From the NCBI RefSeq assembly GCF_932274485.2, contig NC_065882.2, positions 10,833,390-10,897,389 on the forward strand: a DNA stretch of 64,000 nucleotides. The letters are read 5' to 3'. The notes under the pieces are model-generated. The model was given only the letters and a program-made list of their open reading frames with translations. It searched no databases and was not told the origin of the DNA. The DNA comes from Patella vulgata. Its lineage: Eukaryota > Mollusca > Gastropoda > Patellidae. A program made the translations under genes and the position numbers. This document shows, in pieces, positions 9,801 through 19,500 of the stretch (position 1 is the stretch's first letter; each line of letters opens with the position of its first letter).

Positions 9801-12605
9801 TACGGCCTTGACCCAGCGAATGGTTGTAAATTACTTGCAGGTCGGGATTTTGGCCTAAATTAATCGATTTATGAGATATATTATTTGACAGAGATTATAA
9901 TCAGATTCAGATATGCCACCAAATCACGGGAGCCCGGTTCCCGGCCACAATTTGCCCCCGGGTGACACTCTACGAAAAAGTCTAAGCTCCGTCAATTTAA
10001 GTCCAAGTACAATCGACATGACAATTGGCATGCCTCTACTTTGAACAATTGGTTAATTAGATTTTTAAATTTCATCCAACAACATGGTCAGTTCCTGGTT
10101 CATAGTACAATTGTACTTGTTTATTAACAATTTTGTAAAAATATATTGTATATTCAAGGAGGTGGATAGAAATTATATGTTAATGCTGAAAACACAAAAG
10201 AGAGCAGAAGATTTAAAAACTAAGGACTTGGTAAGAAAATAATTAAAATATCTCTGAGATCTGTCAGAAAACTGTATCCATTCTGAATTCAATATTTGCC
10301 CCCCCCCCCCCCCACACACACATCCAAACACCTATTGACATGGGATTGTCCACCTGTAATAACGCTTTTGGAACATTAAAAGAAACAACTAAGGACTTGG
10401 TAAGGAAATTATTAAAATATTTTGTGAGATCTGTCAGAAAACTGTATCCATTACAGAAGACTGTATCCATTTTGAATTCAATATTTGCCCCGTGCCCACC
10501 CATATGGGATTGTCCACCTGTAACAGTTTTTGGAAAACGATACATGTATGCTTCTATCTTAGGTTGGGGCAGATAAAATCCTGTTCATATTTGGTATAGA
10601 TTTTCATTAGATAAAATGTCTTGACAGAGTTCCATGATGGATATTTTCTGCTAAGCAGAGATAAACAATTTCATTTGTTAATGGTTTGGAAAGGGAAACC
10701 TAGGATCCAATGAAAATGCGTTTAACATCTTACATTAGACTGGTCCCCCGTCCCCATTAAAAATAATAAAGAATCAATAAATCATGTGTATAACGACATC
10801 TGTATGTTTTTATGATTCAGGAAAGTCGTTTACCTGCGGCTAATGATAGTGAACAAAAACATATTACAACTAATGTTGAACCTGAACAAGATCGCAGTAA
10901 GTATTATCATTATATGTACAAAATTTTTTCTTCTATTAGGGGGGGGGGGGGGGGGGATGGCTGAATGGTCAGCGCGTGTGCGCTGTATCATTAGATTTGT
11001 CATTGAATCAACTGGCGTAGTTTCGATTCCTTGGTTGTACGTGATAAGGAGTAGCGCCGTCTGTCAAATAAAATTGAACCACATGGTAAAATGTTTATTT
11101 TGTCTTAAATATCAGAAGCCCATCTTTTCCCTGTAAAATCACAACATCAATGTTGATTTAAAGATGGGTTCCCACAAAAGTATTTATCGGGTGGTTATTT
11201 CCAATAAAAGTATGGTAATTTTGGTACATATGGAAAGTAGAGATATCCAATCTTACTAGAAAAATACTGGATTCCCCGAAAAACACTCATGGAGCGTATA
11301 CAGGACAAAAATTTAAGGGTTCCCCTAATCAACAGCCCAACGATTAAGAATTTCTGCACACTTGATGTCAAAGGCCACACGTGAACATTGAGCGCTTGAT
11401 GTACAAGTTGATAAACTTTATGAAGAGTTAGACGTACAACATTTTCTCAGATAAAAATGACGGAAAAAGACGCGGGTAGTGGATAATCCGAGAATTTAAT
11501 TAGGATTTGATATTTGTAATAAATAGTAAGCGATTAAAGACAACATCGTCTTATGTATACAATGAATTCTCCTCTGATTTCCAAGACGTGATGTAAACAT
11601 GACCTGGTTTGATCGAATAAAAAAATGGAAGGGCATTCCTTCGCAATTACAATGTTTGAGAAGGATTTGAAGCATAATTATGACAAATTAATTAGTTTGA
11701 ATATGTTTTTAGTCCATATATACCATTAAATCACCCAGTTTGTACGCGGGAACTCATCTTTAAATTGATAGATAATTCATGTTTTCAAATTCGGAGACTT
11801 TGGATGATATTGAGTTAGAAACTTAGCTACTTTAACTTTTATCATAAAACTCATTTTTATACGTCCTGCCCATCTGTCATCCGCTACCAAGGCAAACGTT
11901 AATATCCAATGTTTTTATTAATGTGAGATAGATGCATACTGGTTTTCAACGATTTCTGATAATTACTGAGAGATTTATGGCTACAATTATCATCATTTGA
12001 TTGTCTTTAAATTGGTACACAGAGTTCATGGGACAACAGAAATAAATATACTACTAAAGACTGTCAGGAGAACTTAGCTGCTATGGCGGGATGTTTGGTT
12101 GCCTGGCAACCTATCCTAAATGTTTGGTTGATTGGCAACCTATCCTAAAAGGGACAATAACACTCTTGCTGGCTTGACAGCTCCAGTAAATAAATATTAG
12201 CCTTATTCTAAGTATTAGATGTTTAAGTGTCCTACCTGTTGTGTAAATTATCCATTACATCCTGTTTTACTTGTCCAGAGGGTTCGAAAATATTTTTAAA
12301 TCTAAGTCACATTTGAAAAGGTTTACGTAAGGCTTTTCAAATCATTTAGTTGAATTTTTCCAATTTTTTAAATTAGATGTGTTACGATGAAATTTGTATC
12401 ATCAATTAATTGGAATACTGTAAAATAGTACAATTTGTTGACCAGAATAAAGATTGGGACATATTATTCTGTTACAACAAGAGTGGTATTGAGCCTTCAA
12501 TGTTTTCTGAGGTAGTTTTTTGTATTTCTCTTTACAGCGCAGTTTCCTACATACGATGATTTAGAAGTAAAACCAGGCACCTTTATTAAAGATAGCAAAA
12601 ACTAA
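6817..12605 (+). CDS. NDUFAF2: NDUFAF2-like complex I assembly factor, six exons
   Basis: Coding exons 6817-6949, 8562-8645, 8915-8955, 10159-10230, 10821-10896 and 12538-12605 join without a frame break into 157 aa (human: 169). All introns are GT-AG and phases match (1,1,0,0,1). The product has DHFGNKYFEKEYN near the start (human GTDQFGNKYYYIPQYKNW), then RWIEAE..VPDVPTEWD and AWLRLKRQDPPTQEE (human IPTEWEAWIRRTRKTPPTMEE). A Lys-rich stretch follows, and the end is TYDDLEVKPGTFIKDSKN (human GKTFQPGSWMPRDGK). The family belongs to the B17.2/NDUFA12 fold and acts in the mitochondrial matrix in late complex I assembly. Exon 3 is only 41 bp. Introns carry SINEs and MITEs. A tandem duplication copies the end of exon 4. 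Confidence 0.92.
7006..7303 (-). mobile_element. SINE family 2 (TC-tailed), decayed
   Basis: Minus-orientation copy. It has gagaaatggagtttaacg and caactcgacacaaact at the tail side, then gcagtgggaggaaacaggag and tgttagaccattcgg (tRNA-like head) at the other end. In intron 1 of NDUFAF2. Confidence 0.75.
7316..7685 (+). mobile_element. SINE family 1, full length, 12 bp target duplication
   Basis: 370 bp. The tRNA-like head has A box tggctaagtgg and B box gttcgatccc. A conserved middle (ctgcccgggcaaaatttccc, actgtatggcgtatgcccg) leads to the tail gacattaaaccccacttcat. It is flanked by ttattcagagat at 7304-7315 and 7686-7697. This is the best full-length reference for family 1 in the window. Transcription would be by RNA polymerase III from the internal boxes. 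Confidence 0.93.
7862..7965 (+). mobile_element. SINE family 1 fragment
   Basis: Shares cagcggtgggcctgacaagg, ctagtcattcggatgg and ggtcccatatgta with the SINE 1 middle. Heavily decayed, with no head or tail. Confidence 0.5.
8680..8833. mobile_element. MITE family A, half copy
   Basis: tttaaatccatttaaatctc through cctcttgcataatacatg matches the right half of the copy at 1572-1951. It lies between NDUFAF2 exons 2 and 3 and ends about 80 bp before exon 3. Confidence 0.65.
9120..10158. other. NDUFAF2 intron 3, no repeat recognised
   Basis: About 1 kb of intron between exons 3 and 4. I found no sequence shared with other parts of the window and no convincing reading frame. Confidence 0.4.
10216..10545 (+). 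repeat. Tandem duplication covering the end of NDUFAF2 exon 4
   Basis: actaaggacttggtaag occurs at the exon 4 donor (about 10219-10235) and again at about 10387. Both are followed by agatctgtcagaaaactgta and then, after spacers of different length, by gggattgtccacctgtaa. The unit is about 165 bp. The first copy has gained a C-run followed by cacacaca. The duplicate carries a second copy of the last exon bases and a usable-looking donor, but no clear acceptor of its own. Confidence 0.8.
10938..11065 (+). mobile_element. SINE family 2 head fragment
   Basis: A G-run is followed by gatggctgaatggtcagcgc (A-box region) and gtttcgattcc (B-box region), the tRNA-like head of family 2. The 3' half is missing. 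Located 40 bp after the exon 5 donor of NDUFAF2. Confidence 0.75.
11162..11759. mobile_element. TTAA-flanked MITE, family T1, copy 1
   Basis: 598 bp with ends agatgggttccc and gggaactcatct, flanked on both sides by TTAA (11158-11161, 11760-11763). TTAA duplication is the piggyBac hallmark. The whole body matches 41932-42515 in inverted orientation at clearly high identity. No coding capacity. Located in intron 5 of NDUFAF2. Confidence 0.82.
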
Positions 12606-13187
12606 GACTGTGATAGAACTGTCTAATGTTGACAATGTGATGAATCATACCCCTGTGTAACGTTAACAATGTGATGAATCATACCCCTGTGTAACGTTAA
12701 CGTTGATGGTTGAAGTTACACATGTACATGTAACTTTAGTAATGAAGGTATACCAGAGGTTAGATATAAAAACAAAACATCAATCCATCAGGGGTGCGTC
12801 GTAACGACTTGGACAGGAACACTACCACCCACTTGAATTACTGAACAATGGATGGTTAGAATTAAAGATTACCTTCTGTAGCCTTGCTGAACGGCTGTTT
12901 TGGTATTCAATTTACTGAGTTTGGTTGTTTTGTATCGTGTCGATTCATGTGGTGGTTTATATTGATTAACAGTGCAAGATTTACATGTAGATAACGAGAG
13001 GACTGAGGTGTTCTTTAAATTATGAGGCGTTTCTAAATCCCCTACCCTCATGACTAGAGGAAGACGATGAAAGTGTGTTTTAAACACAATTGAGTAATGC
13101 TGAGAATGATGATGGACGTTTAAGACTACAGTTTGTGTAATAAAGGCTTATGGTAGTAACAAATATATTATACACCTGGGTTGGAGA
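12606..13187 (+). other. NDUFAF2 3' flank with short tandem duplication
   Basis: Directly after the stop, gatgaatcatacccctgtgt is present twice within 12626-12700 (unit about 35 bp). A candidate polyadenylation signal AATAAA is at 13139-13144 on the plus strand. No other feature seen. Confidence 0.55.
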
Positions 13188-14809
13188 TCCCCTAGATTCT
13201 CAACCAGTGTGCCGAGATCTTCCTATGGTACACTAAGAAAATGTGAAAAACCATGTGATACCAATTGAGTATTTACTTGTGTCTACTGATAAGTTCATAG
13301 CTGTGTTTTTCTTTATTGTCCCCCGCCTTTCGAAGATAGCAGGGGACTATTAAAATGGGTTCGTCCGTCTGTCTGTCCGTCCGTCTGTCTGTCCGTCACA
13401 CTTTTTGGGACACAATAACTCTCTTCCTAATTGAGCTAGAATGTTCAAACTTGGTGTATGTGTTTATTAGGTCAATGCCTTGATGGAGTTCGAAGATGAG
13501 CATTTTCCGCTTAGGGTAAGCAGAGATAAGCAATTTGATTGGTTGATACTTTGGGGCACGATAACTCTCTTCCTAATTGAGCTAGAATGTTCAAACTTGG
13601 TGTATGTGTTGATTAGGTCAATGCCTTGATGGAGTTCGAAGATGAGCATTTTCCGCTTAGGGTAAGCAGAGATAAGCAATTTGATTGGTTGATGCTTTGG
13701 GACACGATAACTTTTAATTGAGCTAGAATGTTCAAACTTGGTGTATGTGTTTATTAGGTCAATGCCTTGATGGAGTTCGAAGATGAGCATTTTCCGCTTA
13801 GGGTAAGCAGAGATAAGCAATTTGATTGGTTGATACTTTGGGGCACGATAACTCTCTTCCTAATTGAGCTAGAATGTTCAAACTTGGTGTATGTGTTGAT
13901 TAGGTCAATGCCTTGATGGAGTTCGAAGATGAGCATTTTCCGCTTAGGGTAAGCAGAGATAAGCAATTTGATTGGTTGATGCTTTGGGACACGATAACTT
14001 TAGTTCTAATTAAGTGAGATTGATGAAACTTGGTGTATAGTTTCATTACAGTAATACCTTGACTAAGTTTGATAATGAGCATTTTCTGCTCAGGGTAAGC
14101 AGAGCGATACGCAATTTGATTGGTCGAGACTTTGGAAAACAATAACTCTCCTACTTTGATTGTCCCCCGCCTTTCGAAGAAAGCAGGGAACTATTAAAAT
14201 GGGTTCGTCCGTCTGTCTGTTTGTCTGTCTGTCCGTTCCGCTTATGGTAAGCAGAGATAAACAATTTGATTGGTTGATCTTCGAATTGAGTAAATGTTCA
14301 TGCTTATTGTCCCCCGCCTTTCGAAGAAAGCAGGGAACTATTAAAATGGGTTCGTCCGTCTGTCTGTTTGTCTGTCCGTTCCGCTTAGGGTAAGCAGAGA
14401 TAAACAATTTGATTGGTTGATGCTTTGGGACACTATAACTTTATTATATCATTACCTTGACTAACACTGGTAAGCTGATACCGTTGACTAATGAACCTGG
14501 GCTTTTAGTAATGACATTTGTAGTTTGATTGCTGGAAACTTTTGAAAAAAATAAATGTGCAATTAATTAATATGTGTCATCTATTTATTTTGGGATTTCG
14601 GCGGGGGACATCAGCCTCACTGTTGGCTTGTTTAGTTTTAGTTATTCTGTGTGTCTATGACTAGTCTCTGTCTATATTCTATTCCGTCTGACTTACATGT
14701 ACCATGTTTTTATTTTGCAAAATTCAAATATTTAGCCAGGAGTGCCACTATTTTTTCATGTGTTCCAAGGTGTACCGTTGGCAAAAAAAGGTTGAGAACC
14801 ACTCCCCTA
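13188..14809. mobile_element. hAT-like element carrying a nested repeat element
   Basis: Left end cccctagattctcaaccag, right end aggttgagaaccactcccc followed by taga. The ends are inverted copies of the hAT-type terminus (TTCTCAACC), with an apparent cccctaga repeat on both sides. Next to the termini are only ~125 bp (left) and ~190 bp (right) of its own sequence. The rest is the element at 13317-14610. No transposase frame seen. Confidence 0.6.
13317..14610. mobile_element. CCCCCGCC-ended element with higher-order tandem array (copy 1)
   Basis: Ends tgtcccccgcc and ggcgggggaca are inverted repeats. The core is a tandem array. The marker atgttcaaacttggtgtatg falls at 13441, 13587, 13728 and 13874, giving alternating spacings of 146 and 141 bp, a 287 bp dimer. 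Later units carry extra copies of the left end (14161, 14311) and tgtc/cgtc-rich tracts. Each unit has taagcagagataagcaattt. A second copy of the family spans 35969-41617. Apparent reading frames inside are repeat artefacts. Confidence 0.78.
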
Positions 14810-15334
14810 GATCTTAAAGCCCAGTCTATAGGTCAATCTTGAGGGGTCTTTGGCTTCAGCCGGCCAAGCATATAGGTAAATCGGGCACTTTTGATTGAGG
14901 ATGTAATATTGGGTAAATGGAGATAAGGGAGATAGATAGGCTAAAAAAAAACTTCTCGGGACTGAACACTTATCTTGGTGTCAGCCTTGATTAATATGGT
15001 GGAATAGAGTTGTTAACAGCTTTTGGTTTTTCCTTCTTTCATTATAAAACAGATCAAGATCTGAAGCAGGGTTATTATTCACGAAAACTTAAAGTAAAAT
15101 ATTTTTAAAATTCTGATTGTTCACTGGTTTTTTTTAAAATACAGATCAACATCAGTGTTTATTTTACAAAACTTTTGTTATGTTTTTCAAGGATTGTTAT
15201 TTCTAATGGTGCCAGTAAATGAAATATATAAACATAATATGTATACTCAGTGGTGGAGAGTGTTTTGGGGAAAGGGTGGGGGAGAGGAAGGATGAGTACT
15301 TACACCCCATATTCAAGGTATATCCACAAAAAAA
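14810..15334. other. Intergenic stretch, nothing recognised
   Basis: AT-rich with poly-T tracts. No gene or repeat link seen. Confidence 0.4.
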
Positions 15335-15385
15335 AAGCTATCCATCAAAAACAAGCTATCCATCAAAAACAAGCTATCCATCAAT
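15335..15385. repeat. 18 bp minisatellite, three units
   Basis: Units of agctatccatcaaaaaca in direct tandem. They create a repetitive frame on both strands with no sign of being a gene. Confidence 0.8.
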
Positions 15386-15414
15386 GCCAACATATACTTA
15401 TTTCTGTTGTGTTC

Positions 15415-15510
15415 CAGAACCTGCTCCAAATAACATATTTCACCAGGGACCTGCTCCCAATAACATATTTCACCAGGGACCTGCTCCAAATACCGTATTT
15501 CACCAGCTAA
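15415..15510. repeat. 30 bp minisatellite, three units
   Basis: Units begin cctgctccaaataacatatt and continue tcaccaggga. The three copies differ by few bases. Confidence 0.85.
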
Positions 15511-15689
15511 ATTCACTATACACTGAGATTCGTTCGTTGGTAGGGTTTTACGCAGACAAGTACACACAGTGATACATGTACTGAGGTTCACTCTTATTTA
15601 TAAAACAATAGGCCCGTCATGTGTCAATATATACAAATTCATTGGACATTAATTACAAAGATAAATACATACAGGTAACTATAACAAAT

Positions 15690-16195
15690 ATATAAAACTA
15701 CATTAATTACATGAAACAGATCGATATAATATATAAAACTAGATTAATTACTGTCATGTTAAACAGATCGATATAATATATAAAACTACATTAATTACCA
15801 CCATGTTAAACAGATCGATATAAAACTAGATTAATTACCGTCATGTTAAACAGATCGATATAATATATAAAACTACATTAATTACCATCATGTCAAACAG
15901 ATCGATATAAAACTAGATTAATTACCATCATGTTAAACAGATCGATATAATTTATTAAACTAGATTAATTACCATCATGTTAAACAGATCGATATAATAT
16001 ATAAAACTAGATTAATTACCATCATGTTAAACAGATCGATATAATTTATTAAACTAGATTAATTACCATCATGTTAAACAGATCGATATAATATATAAAA
16101 CTAGATTAATTACCATCATGTTAAACAGATCGATATAATTTATTAAACTAGATTAATTACCATCATGTTAAACAGATCGATAATATATATAATGT
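15690..16195. repeat. 47 bp minisatellite with 94 bp higher-order pattern
   Basis: Ten or so units containing ttaaacagatcgatataa and actagattaattacca. The marker tagatt falls at 15961, 16008 and 16055, a 47 bp period. In the right half units alternate between an atataatatataaaact and an ataatttattaaact version, so the true repeat is 94 bp. Shorter units lacking the middle AT block occur at about 15815 and 15905. Confidence 0.9.
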
Positions 16196-16470
16196 ATTAT
16201 TACCTGTTATTTTTTACAATATTTAACAATAGCCATTTGTATACAATACAGTTCAGTAGGAATACTGCACCACTAACAAGGGGAAACCACGCCGGAAAAC
16301 ATAATAAAGACTACAACCGAATTTATATACAAAACAATCACTAGTTTATATACATATTATAAATTGTGTTTTTTTTATAGACAAGCATTATTTTGTTTTA
16401 TAACATTCTACTTCACAAGAGATAATAACAGAATAAACAAATGTGTATGAAATAGTTTTATTTAATGTCC
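16196..16470. other. Intergenic stretch, nothing recognised
   Basis: No gene or repeat link seen, apart from a short SINE-tail-like stretch (aaccacgccggaaaa) near 16290. Confidence 0.35.
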
Positions 16471-16481
16471 GCTTCCACCGA

Positions 16482-16792
16482 GAGAGAGAGAGAAATGGGG
16501 TTTAACGTCCACTCGACACATGTGTGAGAGAGAAATGGGGTTTAACGTCCACTCGACACAAACTAGGTCATTTCGGGACTAACATATGGTTTAATTTTAT
16601 TTCAATAATTCACTTGCGAGTAGGGGTCTTTAGCAGTGGAAAGAAACCGGAGAAAACCCACGAGGTTGGACAGACGACCCTACTCCTTGTCATGTACAAC
16701 CAGGGATTCGAAACCACGCCAGTTGACTCAATGACAGGCTTTATGATACAGCACGCATGTGCTAACCATTCGGCCATCCAACCCCCGACCCG
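16482..16792 (-). mobile_element. SINE family 2, full length, duplicated tail
   Basis: Minus orientation. The tRNA-like head is at the right end (complement of gatggccgaatggttagc; B box gtttcgaatccc). The tail ggacgttaaaccccatttct with (TC)n is at the left. It is flanked by gcttccaccga at 16471-16481 and 16793-16803. The last ~40 bp of the element, including the (TC)n run, are present twice in tandem. Confidence 0.9.
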
Positions 16793-16803
16793 GCTTCCAC
16801 CGA

Positions 16804-17197
16804 AGTGATATAGCATAAATGTTATAAAGCAGTAGAAGATGACGACAACTCTCGTAAGGTGAGGTCTAGGATAGCTGGAGACTAGTGATCAGAGGAAATC
16901 TATACTGGGATCTCAGCGATACTTAAGGGGTTCAGTAAGAAGACGATATATAACGAGATGCAACCCCTGTAATCAGTGTAGATTAGACCAACTCCATGGT
17001 TAGAATAAACAGGGGTTGCATCTAGTTAATTACATCTTATATGTACAAAATGAGTTATTTATTTACAAGGTAATTAACCAAAAGAATTGAAATATAAAAA
17101 TATATGTACAGAACGAATAAAACAATTAATGACGGCATGATAACAATTACATAACGAGTGCTATAAAAAAAAAGTGCAAATAGAGACAAACATAAGC
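16804..17197. other. Intergenic stretch, nothing recognised
   Basis: Contains gatgcaacccctgt near 16957 and its inverted form acaggggttgcatct near 17009, a small hairpin of about 70 bp. Otherwise nothing. Confidence 0.4.
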
Positions 17198-17652
17198 CCC
17201 GTTTACACTTGGCCACGATCAGCGTGCCGTGATAAATTTCAAGAAATTGACTCGTTTACATCACCAGTCTCAGAACCGTGCCATGCACGCCAAATGTGAA
17301 ACTCTTTACAGAAAAGTTAATTTCAGTCAGCAAGTTACACGGATGAAAACAATTATGGCAGTTGATTTAGACAGAACCGTGACAAAGCTACGTCAAAGTT
17401 TGCCGGAAAAAGGTCAAGGTTCATTTGGCGCATGCACAGTTATCCGTACTGAAACCGTTCTCAGACCAGTTAGCGTTTGTACTATGAAAATTTAAGCGTG
17501 GAGTGCCTGGTACTGTGCCGAGAGCACCTCACTTTGGTGGGCCTGATTGGCACGGTACCAGGCATGGCACGCGTCCACTTAAAAAAAACGAACTGCGCTG
17601 TACCTGGCATCGTGCCTGACACGCTTAAAATTTGTAATGTAAACAGGGTTAT
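17198..17652. mobile_element. Probable DNA-transposon derivative with CCCYGTTTAC ends
   Basis: Left end ccccgtttacact, right end aatgtaaacaggg. Subterminal CATG/GTGCC-rich inverted pieces (gccgtg, tgccaggcac types) recur inside. The length of 455 bp and lack of a transposase suggest a MITE. Target duplication unclear. Confidence 0.5.
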
Positions 17653-17905
17653 AGACATTTAACAGAGACACATCGTACTGGACAACAAATACCATTCAAT
17701 TTGTTACATACAATCACCTAATCCTCAGGTAGCACACTATACAAAACTGTGTGAAATAATTACTTTTTTAATCCAGGACACCTTTCCAGTTGAGAAAAGG
17801 CTGCATGGATTTAAAACATGTAATTTTCCACATGGTCTTGTATAGTGTATTGCTTGGGGATTATTTGAGTGTTCTATGCTTGGAGAACTCTTCCTTCTCG
17901 CCCAG

Positions 17906-18266
17906 GAATCACAGTGGCTAAGTCGGTAAGATGCTGGTTAGCTAGCCTTGAGGTCGTGTGTTCAATCCCTGCATTGGCCGAGAAAGTTCATCGGTATTTT
18001 CCTACATGGTTTCTCCTTGTCAGTGTTGCAGGATGGAGGGCCTGACAAAGACAGCTGTCAAGCGTTAGGATGGCATGAAAAACCAAGGTCCTGTGTACAC
18101 ACTGAAATGCAAGTAAAAGATCCCTTGGCTGTTGGAATTCGATATAAGAGTAGGTCATAGTGCCACTGCCTGGGCAAAATTTCCTGCATAACACACTTTA
18201 TGGCGTAAGCCCATCTTCATTAGGCCACTCGAAGCAGAACAGTAGGACGTTAAACCCCATTTTCCT
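17906..18266 (+). mobile_element. SINE family 1, full length
   Basis: Head cacagtggctaagtcgg, B box gttcaatccc, middle gcctgggcaaaatttcc, tail gacgttaaaccccatttt. The target duplication is imperfect: ttccttctcgccc on the left, ttccttcttgccc on the right. Confidence 0.88.
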
Positions 18267-18423
18267 TCTTGCCCCAATGGCATCATCGAGATCAATGTTG
18301 ACCCTCACCCCTTTACCAGGTATATATTCACTTTAGACTAAAGAGTTCATTCTCACAGTCTTTGGTAATTTGGTTTATAAATAATAAACAAGTACCATAA
18401 AGAGAAAATCTTAAAATTAACAG

Positions 18424-18786
18424 TACATTATGTAAGATGTTGATAAAGAGCTGGTCGTCTTGTGATAATAATTCAAAAAAAGATAATGAGAAATAAATAT
18501 ATTGAAAATTGCAGTCAAATTACTTTTTGTGCTAAGTTATAAGTGTTTGAACTTTTGACAAAATGCAGTGTAGATTGTTCATTAACATAAGTCTTGATAA
18601 TCCATTTTATCGTCAAAACTCATAAATGGCAGCAGTGTTCTTTCTACTTAAAGCAATGCCATCCGATAACCTAGAGAGTTGATTATGGGTTTATCATGTC
18701 AATAAATATCTAAAAAATTTATATAACATTTGAGGCCAAAATAAAGATCTGCAGTAGGCATATTTAGTTCTTACATAATGCATCTT
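18424..18786. mobile_element. MITE family A, full-length copy
   Basis: Starts gtacattatgtaagatgttg and ends cttacataatgcatc. It matches 1572-1951 throughout, including taataaatatctaaa and agatctgcagtaggc. Confidence 0.75.
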
Positions 18787-18822
18787 TAGGCTCTTTAGAA
18801 AAATTTGGTCCAGAAACAGATG

Positions 18823-19216
18823 CAATCGGCAAACCTTGGCAGATTCCGTTACTCTACATCTAGCCTCGGCTGTATGATGATAAGTGATATGTACCTACGC
18901 CTATACAATTGCGATGCGGCACCGGTTTACTATTAGGAAAACTTGCCGCTTTTAAAAAGAAGTTATCAAAATTGTGTCGTTCGAAGTGTGTGTAGAATTT
19001 TTAGTGCAAAGTTGTCCTTGTTTGAAGAAAATCGGATTAACTTGAAAGAAACAGCTTCAGACTTTGAAATATTTGTATGATAAAACATTCTTCAGGGGCG
19101 TCGTCAAGGGCAACGCCGATGGTAATCCGGGAACTTGAAAGTAGTTCCAATGGCAGACTTGTCATACAGCCGAGGCTAGATGTAGGGTACCGGAATCTGC
19201 TGAAGTTTGCCAGGTG
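18823..19216. mobile_element. Mutator-like MITE (copy 2), 10 bp target duplication
   Basis: 394 bp, same termini as 2646-3034: caatcggcaaaccttggcag on the left, gaagtttgccaggtg on the right. Flanks gaaacagatg (18813-18822) and gaaacggatg (19217-19226) differ at one base. It lies between gene ends, about 280 bp beyond the stop of the 19.5 kb gene. Confidence 0.8.
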
Positions 19217-19500
19217 GAAACGGATGAACACATTTCAGGGGAGACAACTACTTTAAAACCCCATGTAGGGAAAGCCCATCATTGTTTTTTCCATTAACAC
19301 CATTGATGTCTGAGCTAACTTTCCCCTCATAATCCAACTTTATTTTCCTGATTAGTGCCGAAAAATAGGCATTTAACCCCATTTAATTTCAGAACTACGT
19401 TTGTTTTAGTTCGGGGCCTATTTCTTTTTTACACTACATATTTTTACTTTCTGAATGTGCTTTTTAAATTTCAGAACAGAAAGTTTTTTAAAGTGCGAGT

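Noticed and set aside
13467-14407. Frames of up to 117 aa repeating LISAYPKRKMLIFELHQGI
   Set aside because: The frame repeats with the 287 bp array of the CCCCCGCC-ended element and has no start or domain of its own.
15219-15572. 117 aa frame with PAPNNIFHQG repeats
   Set aside because: Translation of the 18 and 30 bp minisatellites, with no exon borders or signal supporting a protein.
15690-16195. CRISPR-like array
   Set aside because: Units are contiguous with no unique spacers, in an animal genome. It is a minisatellite.
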